From assembly GCA_013397795.1 (NCBI GenBank), contig VZTJ01003574.1, positions 3,919,615 through 3,983,614 on the forward strand: 64,000 nt of DNA, given 5' to 3'. Every line of letters starts with the position of its first letter. Position 1 is the first letter of the stretch. The position numbers were made by a program, and so were the translations under genes. Source of the stretch: Orthonyx spaldingii. Its lineage: Eukaryota; Chordata; Aves; Passeriformes; Orthonychidae. This document shows positions 39,053 to 52,854 of the stretch, one piece after another. The notes beneath the pieces were generated by a model. That model was given only the letters and a program-made list of their open reading frames with translations. It was not told the origin of the DNA and did not search any database.

Positions 39053-41120
39053 AATGAATAAACCCACCGAATTTGCAGATTTTTTGAAATTCTGTCTGCA
39101 TAAATTAATTTTATTTAACTTTTTTGTACCCCACTTGAATGGGCAATACCTGGGGTGTCTGACCTGTTGCAAATGAAATGGCACATGCAGGCTGTGTCAG
39201 TGTAGCCAAAGCTTTGCATGAGCGTTTTAATGTCCTATGGAAATGCATAAATAGTTGGCTGTAGAGTTTAGATTAGTGGCCCATTTGATTCTGAGATCTC
39301 TACAGCTACCAGAGACAAAAATCACCATAAAAAATAACAAAAATAAACCTGACACTGAATGGATAAACCTGAACAAAATGCCTTTGATTGGAGCATTTGG
39401 GAGAGCTGCCAGGCTGGACTTTGAGATGTTTATAATGGGTTATGTGTTGATTGAGGAGAGGAGCATGAAAGGTGCAGTTTTAGCACCCCCAGCCTATGCC
39501 AAAGTATGCAAGAAGGTGGGGACTGCTGTTTGGACAGGGGACAGATCAATTAAATCTTTTAGGACAGGACGCTTTAAAATGCGTGTTTGTAAGTTAAGAC
39601 ATAACCTAAACATTTCAATCACAGGAGATTCTGAAGTTTTATCCAACTGGTGAGTTCTTGGTGGGGAATCAACATTGAAACAGACTCTCTCAGGTCTTCA
39701 GCAATTCATTTATTTTCAGCCATGTAGTTTTGAATTGATTGAGCATTTAAAATTCTTTCTCCCTTGCTAATTAGAGACTGTAAGAAGGTGGGATGATGCA
39801 GCTTTTTTTTCAGTTTCAGATCAGACAGTTTTATTTATTCAAACGCATTTTGAATCCTTTTAATATAATAAATCTGACAAATGTCATAGTTGAATTGTAA
39901 TCTTAATTAGGAATATAATTTTACCATTCTGATTCCCAAATTCCTAACCAAAATTAAAGGTTAAAAAGAGCTTATTGAAAGAAAGAGCTAGACACTGACA
40001 AAGGGAAAACTAAGAGTAGATACATTATTTCCTGTAGCCCTTAGAGATAAACAATTACCCTGTTTCAGTAGTTTTATCAAACAGTGAAACCTGGACTAAA
40101 AATTGGCTGTTATCCATTTTGTTTGTAAAGTAGTTCTGGAGTTAATAAATTAAAGCATATTGGTACATTAAAGTTTTGACCAACAGATATTTTTATATGG
40201 AAATGATGCATGGTTTGCTAGATGGGAAATGGTGTGGAATAGCAGTGACGATTTTAATCCTGAAGAAATAAAGTAAAATTTGACATGAAAATGGATACGT
40301 GAAAAATTTCTTGCTTTGCTTTATGCTATCAGCACAATTTAATCTTCATTATCTGGCTTTGGGTTATCTTTTGGGAACTGAAAGTCTTTTTGTGAGAATT
40401 GTAGTTTTGACCATGAATTTTATTCCTAAAAGACCTTAGGACATTTGAGTAGTTTTCTAATGTGAGACATATTGTACCCTTGGGATTTTCCTATCTGCAG
40501 TTTGTCTTTTTGTGAAGGTTTGTGTTGTGCCATCCAGGTCAGCACAGCAAGCAGTTAAGCAGATAAATAATTCTACTGAGCACTCAAGGGCAGAAATATC
40601 ATGAATGCCAACAGAGAGTTACCTCAGTGGAAAAAAAGGCTTTAGCAAGGTGAGACAATAGAGCTCGTGCGAAAACAGAGATGAAGAAAATGTCTGTCCT
40701 GGCAAACATAAATCAGAGTACAGCAACTGCAATTCTGTGTTGGTAAAATTAGAGGTAAGAATTTTAGTAGAATGGATTGGACAGAAACAAAGTTGTAAAG
40801 CAATGAGCAGGATTAGATTGAACAGTCTGCTTTGGATTCTGGAAATAAACAAAAGAGTGAAGAATGAGTGAAAAGTAGAGTGAATTAAGGATTTTTTTTC
40901 AAGAGTTTGGAATAAAAATGCTGAATATTCATACAAGCAGATGGTAAGCTGGATTCTGCTTTATTAGACAGCTTGAAGGCTAAAGTATCCCTACAAAATT
41001 CAATGGAAACAAAATTCATCAGATAAATTATTAGTGCTGAAAACAAATTTCAGTAAGAACGTAACATGAATCCATGACTGTTTGCTTAAAATAGCTGACA
41101 AAACAATAGAACATACAATA

Positions 41121-41149
41121 ATTTGAATTTTTTTATAACAAATTCAAAT
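41121..41149. repeat. perfect inverted repeat, 10-bp arms, 9-nt loop
   Basis: ATTTGAATTT (41121-41130) and AAATTCAAAT (41140-41149) are exact reverse complements around a 9-nt AT-rich loop. No terminal repeat or target duplication suggests a transposon. Confidence 0.75.
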
Positions 41150-44100
41150 ATAGTTTCACTGGTCAGTACTGAGTACCAGTATGTAGGCATAGATCAGACT
41201 AAAATTCAAACACTGAGCTACTTTTCTCTTTCACTCTTTTTATTTACTTAAACCCTTTCAAATGAAACTGTGTTCTTTAATTGTTCTGTGAAGAACGGTC
41301 ACATCTTACTTTTTAAATAATGTTTATTTTAAAAACCCATTGTTTATTATTTTGGTTTTATTTAGCATGCAGGAAAGTGGACCAATGCTAGCATGGAGTA
41401 AGCCAGAAACAGCACCAACTACTAAACGTGTATTCCTCTCATGCAGTGTCACCCTGCTTTGTGTTCATACCCACATGCTGCTCTGATAGTCACAAATGTT
41501 CCTGGGAGACACAAACTCTCTTTTTTCATACCATTCTTTGTTTCTGTGATGTTTGGTAATGTTGTGTATCCATATGAAAAGACAGCACCAAATAGGAAAA
41601 TTTGCTCTTCATTTACTGAGTCACTGTGAATAGGATATTAGACAGACCTGTGCAGGCACTTGCTGTGCATTACCAGCAGAAAAAGGAACAGATTTTAGGC
41701 CTTTGAATCCCAGATCCCTGCATTATTCTTTATTGTCTGGGTGTCAGTTTTCTGAGTGGTGTAAAATTCAACCAGTATCTCCTGAGGCAAAATGTCAATG
41801 AATTCACCTATTCAATTATTGGGCCTTCTATAAATTTGTTATTACATTTTTATTATACAGGTAATAGTAAAATGCCTTGGGCATCCTTGCATAAAATAGC
41901 TCAACCAATATTAAGTTGCCAGCAGAACAGCAAACTCTTTTCCTGCCCGTGTGTTTGAGGGACTCGCTTTGCTCAAAGTCTCCATAACAAGATGGCCCTG
42001 CTGTTATGTTTTTATGAAGGTCATTGGTTCTGGACAATTTCAGGCAGATGGTGGAACAAGAGTTTCTAATGGAAAATGCTCTAGTGTAGACCTCTTTTGA
42101 ATTAAAGTCAGGACAGCTTCAACACTTTTACAACTGGAGCAACCCTGATGAGACTCCTAAATAGACATTGTTCAAATTATTGGGATTGAAAGAGTAATTT
42201 TGAAGTTAATGTAGAAATTATATTCTGTATTGTCCTGTACTTTTGAACTGAGTCAAGATACTCTTCTGTGTGGGATATGTTGCCATAACCTGATTTTGAG
42301 AAAAGGAATGATGGTAGAAAGGGTAACATCTGAAACAAATAGTTGCAATTCCCTGGCCAGTTGCCCATGGAGAAAACTTTTCTGGGCTCAGCTGCTGGGT
42401 CCAGGGCAGCTGGAGGAGCTGGTGCAGCTCCCGTGTCAGTAATGTGTGTAACAAAAATAGGAATAGACCCTGCATAGAAAGGGAAGAGATCCTTTTCAGT
42501 GCATGAGCTGACTTCTTCCTTGAAGTGCACTGGCATTGTTTCGAGTTTTCTCCTGGTTCAACATCAGCCAGGGAATCGTCAGCCTTGTCCTAATCTCCCT
42601 CTGACAGTGGCCCAGATAACCAATAGCACTGGCTGGCTGAGGAGAGGGTTGAGATATCTGACTGAGACTAATGGCTCCGTATGCACAATCACAACAAATA
42701 AAGGAAAGCACTTCACCAGCCCATGTGCAGCTCCCCTCCAGTACTAACACTGTCAGGGAGTTTAGACACCTCTTGTACATCACTTGTCTAAGGGATGCAT
42801 TGAATTTTGTTTTAGACTTATAAAATTACTCTGTTTCTAGTGAAGCTTTCAGAAAAATATTACTTGAGGAAGTTTGTTGTGATGGGGAAATTACAGAATT
42901 CTAGGAACATATCTTAGAAAATGTCTGACAGCGAATAACAGATACATCACACAACACTGAAAGATGAAGTTAAGAGTTGGGAACAGGAACGCTGTAGGAG
43001 AAGGCACTTGGCAGTAAAAGCTCTTCAGTAGCTTTCCAGGAAAAAAAAGGTTATGGAAAGGGCTTGCACATTGAATTGTGGCTTGTGTTTGCAGTAATTT
43101 ACCAGAATATGGTGGGTGCTTCATGTCCACTCTAAACTACATTAATAGGGCCTTTGGGTTGATCTGAAAATGAAATCTGAAGTGTCAAAGTTGGCAGCTG
43201 TAAACTGAGGGATGGCAGTGTCTGTGTGTTATTTGTCTCAAATAAATACACTGTTATTTGAAAGCTGTGTTTATTCTTCTGTGAGATTCCTGTACTTGAG
43301 TGATCTTTATACGTGTTCTGGTTCAGAAACACACCGTGCCTCTATCTCATTTATTGCATTTCAGCATGGTGGAGCTCTTGTAGGTAGCTTAAAAAGATAC
43401 GCAGTTTTATTAAAGTGGACAATCTTCAAGTAAATTTTTTCTTTTACTTTGAATAAAAAAAATTGTCTAGAAAAATGTGAGAAAAAAATTAATTTCAGTG
43501 ACTGTAATGATAACGTAATTGTGTGCTTTACTGCAACACTGTGCCTGACATCAGAGTAAATGTTACAAGGACTAAACAATAAAGGTGCTCTTCTATTCAG
43601 GGCCTCCTCTTCCTTGCTCTTTCTTCCAGGGAACGTGTGGGGGATTTACAAGTATACCTCATGTCTTTGTAGCACAGAGAGCACCACAGCGTAAGTGTGG
43701 CAATGTTGAGACATGCCTATTAATAAGAACTTGAAGGAGTTTTTCGGAATTTTGCATGCAGGTATTCTTATCCTCATACCTTCCAAGGAGATTAAACTGA
43801 TAAGATCAGCATTTTGTACTCTGAATTAAGTTTCCATGTATGGGTTTATTCAAGAAGAGCTGTTGTTTGCAGTTCAGATATCTTTATTAGAGATCAGTGT
43901 TTAAATATAGCAGTCCTTAAATGCTGTGCGTGACGGTGACAGGGAACAGCACAGACACCAAATGTTTTTCCTGTGGAGGCGAAGGCGGTGGCCAACCCAA
44001 AGGAATTGTGGAGTTGGACACAGGAATAGGAGGGGGATGATGGACAGATTGGCAAGCAATTTTAGTGGAGCAACATTTGTGTTCTTGCTCTGGCATCAGC

Positions 44101-47100
44101 CAGGATTCCTGGAGTTTCATTGCCCCCAGCTGGCCATTCTCTTCCTCTGGTACCCACCTGCATTTCTTGTCTCCCCAGGCCAGGGTGAAGGATCCATCCT
44201 GGGAAATCCACCCTCCCTCTGTGCCAGCTGTCCCTACCACAGGGCCCCTGGCGCTGCTGGACCCTCAGGTTCAGCTGGGCAGAGATTTAACTCCATGTGT
44301 TCACTGTTGTCTGGCTTAATTAACCTAATTCTACCTTTGATTGAATAACCCCTTTTTCTCTTTTGACTGTCTCATTAAAAGGTTGAATAAAATCTCTGTC
44401 TTAATTTGTTGCACACTAGTGTTCCCTTTCCTGAGGCACACTTTTTAGAGAACGCTTGCATGCCCACATGTTCTTTTCTCTCTTCTGTGTTTTTGTGTTT
44501 GCTTATGGCTCCCATTTTATATGAAGTCATGTGTAGATATATATATGATGTCATATGTGTGTAGAACATAGATAATACGATTTAATTTTAGGTTCATGCC
44601 TTGACTTCCTAATCTTTACTGTTATTGCATTTCATTTGTGGCTCAGTTGGGCACTGTGTCCCTGTGTTGCCTGAGATTGCATTAATGATGTTTATTCTTT
44701 TCATCACACTAAGAGCTTTCAATGTCTCATTTTCAGTGCAATTTACAGTTTTTACAACTCTGCCCTTTACAATTCTCAACAGTACTGACTTCCTTCTCCT
44801 GTAAGCTATTTTATTCTTTACTCCTGTCTTTGTCTTGTCTTCCAGCTTTCATTGTTCCCTTGTCTTCTTGGCACTGAGGCCATTACTTTATTCTTTTGTC
44901 TTTACACCCCTACTCCGAGAGTCTCTTATTTTTCCTGCAGCATTAAGTAACTGCATTAAAAAGTTACAGAGTGATTGGAGGGGGGAGGGATTTAGATATT
45001 TAAAATGACTCCACGTGTTTAAAATGTTCTAGAGTTTGGTGTTGCTGATTTGATTTTAGATCGTTTGTAATGGGCATTTGGTTGGAGGTAGTAAAAATCC
45101 AGAAAAGGGGGATTTTTGAATAGATTATATTATTCTCCAGAAAAGATTGCTCAGAGGAAAAATGAATACAGTGATGTAGCACGTCAGGAAGAGTTTTAAG
45201 AAATCAGTTGCTCAGTGTCAAAGAATCCTTCTGCAAAATGAATACTTTCTATCTTTAAATTTGGAGTTCCCCATCTTTCACCACTGATAACTTTCCTGTG
45301 TTTGCCAATGTCAAATGCAAGTTCAATGTAAGTGGGCTGATGCTCAGTGTCCTCATTTTGGTTCTCAGTTCTCCTTCTTCCCATGTTTCTCTAAAAGAAG
45401 GAGGAGGAAGCCCTTTGTTTAGGCTACATGTTTTAAGAACGAAGAGTGTTTATAGAGTCTTCATCTGTTTCTTCTTGTCCATGATACATATGGTGACATC
45501 ACTGCATACTTTTATATGCTTTGGACAATGCAAAACGAGCAGTGAAAATGGAGAGAGCAAACAGAGCATGTTTTTATAATTAACTATAGGACTTAGACAC
45601 AAGCACAGCTTGTGAGTCACGTTAGAGAAAAAAATCTTAGTTCTGAACTCAGAGGATGGACCTCTCTAAGCTGCTTTTCACACTTAGTGTCCACAGTAGT
45701 TCAAGTCTTCGTCCTTTGTTCTCTCTAGTATCAGATTTTAAAAAGTCAAAGTATTTCTTTGCAAATACCTCAACTGCTGTTGTTGATGTCTAACTAATAT
45801 TGGAACATGGGTGAATTCAAATTGACAGGTGAAACCCCTCAATGTTTTGGTAACATTCTAAAAGGGTTAGCCACAGTACCTGGAGTAGGTAAAATCCTTA
45901 AAGGGGTTGTTCAGGATGCAGGCAGAGAAGAATTAAGCATTATGATGAAGCAAACCTGGATTTTGTATTTAACTAAGACCACACCATTATGTTACAATGT
46001 ATGCAGGCTATGTTAAATGTGTTTTACTGTTGGATGACATTCTCTACAGTGTTTTTAAAATTACCTAGGTAATGGTAAGTAAAAAAACCCCCATTTCTTG
46101 TGTAAATGCAGGGTTCCTACTTTATCACAGACCCTGTAGTACACACCAAGTCCAGCCAAGCTTTTTTCCATTTCTCCTTTTCACAGGTGGAGCTGAATAA
46201 CCACCTCCTTTATCTTGCATTCATGTCAAGTATGTATTGACCTTTCTTTCAGCTGCATCCAGCGTTTGATATTTGCTTTTATTGCAGTAGTTTGCCATTT
46301 TTGACCCACAATGGATTTGTGATTCTCTCTGAAATCTTGATCTTTTTCTGGTGTTCCACTAAGTTTTTGCTCAGCTTTCATCGATGCATTAGAACTTTTG
46401 CTCCTAGTGATAGGCTTATTTGAAACAAATTTAATCCTGTTAATTTCAGACTGTTTCTCTTTCTCAAAATACTGTTTTCAATTCTAGTTCCATACTGCAA
46501 GGGGCTTGGAGTGACTCCCAGCTTCATGCCATTTGAACTTTTGAGGGTTCTCTTTAGTCAGTCATCTAAATCCTGAATCAAATTATTAAATTGCACTTGA
46601 TACTGGCCAGATCTTCCCCCCTCTACCAAATTCTCTTCCTAACATGACAATAATGAATCCACTTTGAAAGCACAGCTGTCTGAGAAGTGCATTCACCTTA
46701 TGTTCATTTCATTAGGCTTGGAGTCCTTAGAGGGAAACAACATCACTGAGCACATAATACGCTGTGGCTTACTTTTGTCAGGCCCAGTTGGAAGCTCTCA
46801 TGGATGGTGTGCTGCCTGTGCGTCCAAGGTTGGTGAGGATGGCCACACTTCTCCTAAAAATACTTGGAGAATTTAACCAGGATATCTTTCTCCTCCTCTT
46901 CCCACCTGCATAGTACAAAAGACACTCGTTTTGAAAGGAAATAAGATTGCTTAAACAGAATCACCCTTAGAATGATGTTGGCTGTTTCTTTCCACATTAT
47001 CATGTTGCATATGATTGTGAATTAATTGTTTGATCACTTTTTGTTTGTGTCTTTTTGGGTAGTAAAATCTGGGAAGTACAGATTTTTTTCCTTGGTTTTT

Positions 47101-48570
47101 AAAATATTTAAAAATAAGTTTCCCTTTTCTTGTACTTGGCATTTCCTTTGCTACCCACAGATCTTAAAATAGATCACTACGATTTTAAAGATTAATTTGA
47201 TTAGCTTCTCTAACACTTCATGGGAAATTTTATCAGGCTTCATTGATTGAAACACATATTACTTATCTACCATTTTTTTTCCAAATATGACCTCAGCTCC
47301 TAATCCCATAGTTAAAAATGCTTGTGTCATAGCAACTACTCAAGTTGTCTAGTGAAGCTGAAATAAATAAACCTTTGACTAATTGAACCTTCTCTACGGT
47401 TGGGTTCTGTACAATTCTTGTTAGGGTTTGCTTGCACACACATTTTCTTATGGCTTGGGCCTCACATTTACTTGCTGAACAAAGCAAATGTTTTCGACTG
47501 TAAAAATTTGAAATTAGATTGTGGTGCTATATCCAAGGTGTCCTCTGGCCAAGTATTCCTGATTAGTAAAGAGAAACTCTGCCTTGGCCCCTATTATTCC
47601 AAGGTATATATGCAACTGGCACGGTGCTTTTCAAGTCAGCTGGGGTATGGTGATGGTTTATAAAACATTTAAAAATGCAGCCTATAAACCACAGCATCCT
47701 AGAGTATTTTAGAATACAGTTAACTCTTACAGAACAGAGTTCTTATACTATTTAGTGTTTTAAAGACAATACCTGGTATCCTCGGTTTCGTGTGGAAGTG
47801 AGTTGGCAGCCTGTGTAGGGTAAGGGAAAAAATGTAAAAGTCTCTTTGTGACTCTACAAGTCTGTGTGAATTCTCTGCAAACATCATTTTCAGTTCTGCT
47901 GCCTCAAAGGTCGTGCTTGTTGTCACACTGCACACACGTTTGGAGAGTGGGAAACAGAGTTAAATTTTCTGTATTTTTCTCAAGTAGAGTTGTTTTGAAA
48001 AATTAGCTGTCCTTTCTGACACGTGAACTCTACTCTTTAATGTGATTCCTCTGGATTCACCCGGTTTGCAGAAGAAAAATCAGGATTTTGCTAAGATTAG
48101 ACAAATTGGAAGAAATAAATCATAAGGTCAAAAGACCATGCACCTACCTTTAGCTATAAATGATGCTGCAAATTTTCATGACCTGGTTAAATTCAAGGGT
48201 TAAACAAAGTGCTGTACACTGTTTCTGCCTTTAGACATTTGTTCTGTATCCATGGACATATTTTAATGTAAATAGTCACCTCGACAGCTGTGTCCCCTTA
48301 AGCACATTTTATTTAGCAGCTGGGTTATACACGTCACTTGGCAGCCATGGATTTTCAATTTTTCCCTGTGCCAAGGGGGCAGCTGGAATAATTTGAGTGC
48401 TCATTAATTTGGGAGAAATATGAGCTGCAAGTCAGACAACATGAGTCTTCTGTATGGTGTTGTACAAGGATAAGTGGATCAGGGTAGAAGCAATTTGCCC
48501 TGTCCCAAGGGGGTCTTCGTTTTTTAATAAGCTGGTTATGAAAATTCTATTTCTTTGCAGTTTAAAGAGT

Positions 48571-48692
48571 CTAATTAGAGCCTGTAATTTCTCTCATATA
48601 ACTGGAGTGGATGAAGGTTAACATTAGGCCTCCAGAGTCTTTTCACATTCATTTACAGACTTAAATCAGGTAATAGTTTGTAGCTAATTAGA
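48571..48692. promoter_or_regulatory. pair of CTAATTAGA homeodomain-type motifs
   Basis: The 9-mer CTAATTAGA occurs at 48571-48579 and again at 48684-48692. A related TCTAATTAGAA word lies near 30059-30069. The TAATTA core is the preferred site of many paired-type, LIM and Antp-class homeodomains. The sequence between is unique and non-coding. Candidate enhancer only. Confidence 0.25.
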
Positions 48693-49294
48693 ATGGTGTA
48701 TTAAATATTTAGTTTGACTTCACTTAACTGTGAGAACACATGGATGCTGTAGGGCTACAAAAATTATAAAGTAGAGGTACATTTAATTTTTAATCAAAGA
48801 TAGACTTAAAGGCATAGCATTTTTAATACTGACTGGTATGCTATGACAGTCTGAGCAGCAATTGCCTTCAGTTGGTTAAAATGTCAAGATAAAGGAATTT
48901 CGTGTCTATTTTATGTTCTTGCTGTAGCACTTTGAAGGTTCAAACAATTCATGGTGTATATACATAGTGTCTGAGGGATTAAATGTTTTTCGGCATAGCA
49001 GACAGTTTTTATGCAAAATCTCATTTATTTTTCTCTCCACTAACTCAGCATTTTCAGAAAGATTTTCTTAAAGAAGTTGTAGTGTTTCTGCTCACAGGAA
49101 GTCCAACAATAAACACACATTCCTACCAGGGTTTGCCAAACAGTGAGCCTGCTGTTCCATCAGAGAACCATCTGCATTTACAGCTCCTTCTTTCTGCTTT
49201 GGCTGATTTTGAATTTCAATGAATAAGGAAAGTAAGTTTAAAATTCCATGCACAACCTTTTTCCTGTTCTCGTAAGCCTCCAGTTTTATTCTCA

Positions 49295-49393
49295 GGCACA
49301 TGGTGTGATTCTTGGGGCTGTCCTGTGCACGTCCAGAACTTGGACTTCGATAATCCTTGTGATCTGTTCCAACTCATATTCTATGATTCTATT
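49295..49393 (+). mobile_element. CR1 LINE, 3'-end fragment (5'-truncated)
   Basis: Recognisable CR1 3' untranslated end: GGCACATGGTGTGATTCTTG, then a stretch resembling the family's TTGGACT-CGATGATCCTTGTG and TTCCAACTCA blocks, ending in two copies of the octamer tail, ATTCTATG (49378-49385) and ATTCTATT (49386-49393). It is in the same orientation as the host gene and carries none of the reverse transcriptase. The match, made from memory of CR1 consensus ends, is imperfect, as expected of an old copy. Confidence 0.85.
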
Positions 49394-52300
49394 ACATCTA
49401 CAAATTGCAGAATTTTTTGCATTCTCTGAGTAGACCTCATACAATTTTCTGTGCTACTTTATGAAAATCTTCCTGTTGCAAGTTGGATTCTTAGAACCTG
49501 AACCTTTTGCCACTGAACTTAGTATAAAACCTATCATAAAATTCAGCTGTACAGAACCAAACATGGGCTTACAAAGTGGGTCTCAGCACCACATTGGCTT
49601 TTACCTACAATGGTTGGTTCAAAGCACAGGCCAGGGGGATTTGCATATCCTTGTAGTGAAGGAAAGCTTCCTCAATTTGAGCCTGCATGAAAAAAGACAG
49701 ATATCCTGAGTCATGAAATACAGAAGCTCACTGCAACACAATTCTGTAAAGCTTCCACAAAATGGATCATATTTGATTAGACTGGACATTTTAGTAGTGC
49801 CTCTTGGTCGGAGCAGGAGTGGCTATGGTTTGAATTTCACTGGCTTTATTTTAATGATTTGTTTTTCTTTGTGTGAAATTTATTCTATGAAGGAATTTTG
49901 TTGATTAAATACAGAGCATCCAACTACTGCTACACACCTGCATGATACACAATGACATCTCACAGATGTAGCTGTGATGTACCAGAGAGCCCAGAAGGAC
50001 CTTACACCTTTTAAAATTATCCTTCTACTGTCTGATGTCTACCAAACAACAATTGCATTTCATTAGTTTTTATCTGGTGAAATTTTTGATGCCTTTTTTA
50101 CCACTCTGCAGGACCCATACTTATTTCCAGTGGGAATTGTGTGTGCTAATCCCTTGATTATGAGTACCTTGGTACTATTGTCTGTTTGCTTGTGTGTTAA
50201 TGCCATTTTGGTTTAGACTGGATCCCCAACTGCTCATCTTCCCAACCCTTCCCACAGTTCCAGTGAACTGATTTCTTGTCCCATAAACTGAGTGCAGCTC
50301 CCCTTTGTCTTGCCTCAAGGGTCACTTTTATCTTCAACAATTGGTCTGGATAGCAGGGGAGTCCCTTGTTCATTTGTGAACAAGGCTGTGGGTCTAAAAC
50401 TGGGATACCAATACTTCAAATTGAAAAGGGAAGAACCCTGATAAAATGAAGAGGTGAGCAAATAATTGAGACAAAATGAAGAAGAAATATTCTGTATATT
50501 TGACAGAGAAAAAAAGAAAGACAAAAGGCCTCTGTAACCTCAAAATAGTCAAACCTTTCTGACTGTCAGCTTGTTCAGGCCTCAGATTCTTGGCTCATGA
50601 TCTGTAGCTTTAATCTCAAGTTTCCTCTCCAGCATTTTTTGGATGCTAGAAACTCCATTACAGATTGGTAGAAAATCAATGATAAAACTTCTAAATATCA
50701 CCTTATTTTCTTACACTGCTTTCCCAGTTGCCAACTTTTATAAAATGGTTTATGACTGCAATAATCCCCTCAAAATCAGCTGTTATGGGAGATAATAGCC
50801 GGTTGTCAGAGCATTAACCACCCTTGACTTCACTTTGGGCCATTATGTAACAAAAGAATGAACTGGTGGTAAAGTTGCCAGGTGTATTAAATTATATGAT
50901 GAATTATAGAGACTCTGTAGTGGGGATTAGTGTCCGAAAGAGACTAGTGGAGATTGCCAAACCCATTATCTGATAGGGCTGCAGGCTGGACAAAATCCCA
51001 AGGGTTAAAAGCCAGTGCTTTATCCATTATGTCATCCTCTAATCTGTGTCTGCACCATGCACAGCGAAGTACACTGTAAATGAGTTACCATTGTTCTGTG
51101 TTACATCCTGGAGCTGTGTAATAGCAGGAGTGGAGACGTTGGCAGTATTTGGTTACTTAGAATTTAGCCTGATTTTGATCTTTTCTCACGGATTCCTGCA
51201 GAAAAATTAGTTGATATACAAGAAAGTTGAGTAGGGTAGTAGCAGAAATTGTATGAGCCTGCTTTTTCCACAGGAGCTTCAGTTAGGTCCAAGAAAGTTG
51301 GTTATGTCATGGCTTCTGCTCTAATCCCTTCCCCTTCTCTCCATTCAGACAAATTAATTTGTTTAGGCTGCTATTTTGTGTTTGAGGAAGAAAATGTATG
51401 TTCTACATTTCAGCAAATCCTCCAGGATTTTGAAGAATGTCAATATTAGGTATGGTTGAATTAAGCTTGAGTAGTTCGTGTAGGCTTGGCTTGTCAATGG
51501 GTTGTAATGACTGACCTGGAATCTTGCAGATCAGGAATGGAATCAAAAATTTCCTTTGCTTTTCAGATGATAGCATGGAATTTGTTCCTAGATTCAATAA
51601 ATCCATTTCATTTTACTTTGAAATAGTAACATTGTTATGAGACAAAACTGATGTCAGGTAACTTTTGAAAGTTAAGAAAGCATAAGTTAAAATTTTCCTC
51701 TTGCTGTCCCATGTAGTTGAAGTCATTGTATCATGGTTGGATGTACCAGTTGAACAATATAAAAAACAGAATAAGTAAAATTTTCTAAAGTTCAGGAAAA
51801 TATTTCTAAAATCGTTCTTCACTGATAATATGTAGCATTTACACAATATTTGGAGGTGCTGTGTAAAGATTTTATTCACACTATATATATCTGAAGTGTT
51901 GGGCTCAAAGTAATTTGTTATAACTTGTGCTGAAAGTAAAAGGTACATTGAAGGCAACAAATTGATTTGGGGTAATCTCAGGTTTTTGGGTTTTTTAGAA
52001 GAGGAGTCTTTGGGATGTCATTTCCCAGACATGGTCTCAGCCAAAAAGTCTAATATTCTCAAAATCTGTGAAAATTGTCTTTACTGAATTAAATTGTTAA
52101 ACTGCTAAGAAGAATTTAGGGTATTCAAGCTGCACACTGGTGTACCCACTTAGCATATTATTGGTTGCCTATTTGACGTCATTGACACGTGCTGCACTCA
52201 AAGCAGGAAAGAGAGCTAGAAAGGATTGGATGCTTATTAGACCTATTTTGTGGAGGTTTTTTATTTTGCTTTTAAATACTCTCTCTTAAATGGTTATTTA

Positions 52301-52810
52301 ATACAACCTCTTTGCTCTGCCACATCTTTGCGTACAATTCTTTAGCGTTAAGCTCTTGTTGTGCCATTTGTTCTGCCTGTGAAGGAACTGATATTCAGGG
52401 CTGTGTGACCAGTAATCCAGGATGTGTAAAATGGCTAAAACATGTGCCCCATGTAAAAATCCTGTCGTTTTTTTTTTTTCACAACCATATCAACCATCAA
52501 ATTCTTTTAGGGAAACAATGAGCCCTGTGCTAATAAGCCTCGAGTTGGACACTTTCTCATCACCTGCTCTGTCATTGCGCAGTGTAAAACAGCATAATCC
52601 CACCTTTCTCTGCCAGCAATATTCCTTATGCATTGGGTGAATTTTCACAGTGGGAAATTGTTCTTTGTAAATCCTGAGTTGCATGATAATTTTGTGTAAA
52701 TCAGCAAAGTATGTCAGCACATTTTCAGGGCTAAAAGAAATATCCTCACTTGATGTCTCCTGTAGAACATGTGGCTTGTTTGAATTTTCCAAAAGTAACT
52801 CTCAGCAGCC

Positions 52811-52854
52811 CTAGACCTGGAAAGCAGGTCTAGAACTGCTCCTCACAGGTGAGT
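52811..52854 (+). promoter_or_regulatory. CACNA2D3: candidate recursive splice site preceded by a perfect hairpin
   Basis: CTAGACCTG (52811-52819) and CAGGTCTAG (52825-52833) form a perfect 9-bp stem with a 5-nt loop. Just downstream, a short pyrimidine tract leads to CACAG (ending 52848), which abuts the consensus donor GTGAGT (52849-52854). A further donor-like GAG/GTAGGT at 52935/52936 would define an 87-nt RS-exon (52849-52935), as required for vertebrate recursive splicing. It lies 43 kb into the 49.6-kb intron. The hairpin would cover the branch-point region and could regulate use. Motif evidence only. Confidence 0.35.

Larger units (their letters stand above)
25169..49294 (+). other. 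CACNA2D3: CACNA2D3 long intron, middle part
   Basis: About 24 kb of intronic sequence with no recognised gene. It contains paired E-boxes (26003-26018), T runs at 26693-26712, 37163-37176 and 39039-39052, an AT-rich hairpin (33997-34032), a homeodomain-motif cluster (37485-37600) and an inverted repeat (41121-41149). A G+C-richer stretch lies at 43920-44300, where both strands stay open for over 100 codons because stops are rare in GC-rich DNA. A second motif-rich stretch carries two copies of CTAATTAGA (48571-48579 and 48684-48692). Weak recursive-splice-like junctions are at 29086/29087 and 41860/41861. Confidence 0.8.

Noticed and set aside
39255..39653. 132-codon forward open frame
   Set aside because: No domain or homologue is recognised, and the frame lies in the middle of the long intron without flanking splice signals in the right phase.
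45807..46016. Forward frame with a GxGKxLKG-like stretch suggesting a nucleotide-binding motif
   Set aside because: Only 69 codons, with the motif context wrong for a P-loop and no other conserved element. Chance similarity.
46165..46235. Cryptic 33-nt microexon between a strong acceptor (46196) and GTATGT (46230)
   Set aside because: Nothing in the protein family calls for an insertion here, and the sequence is not recognisable as coding. Without RNA evidence it is only a pseudo-exon.
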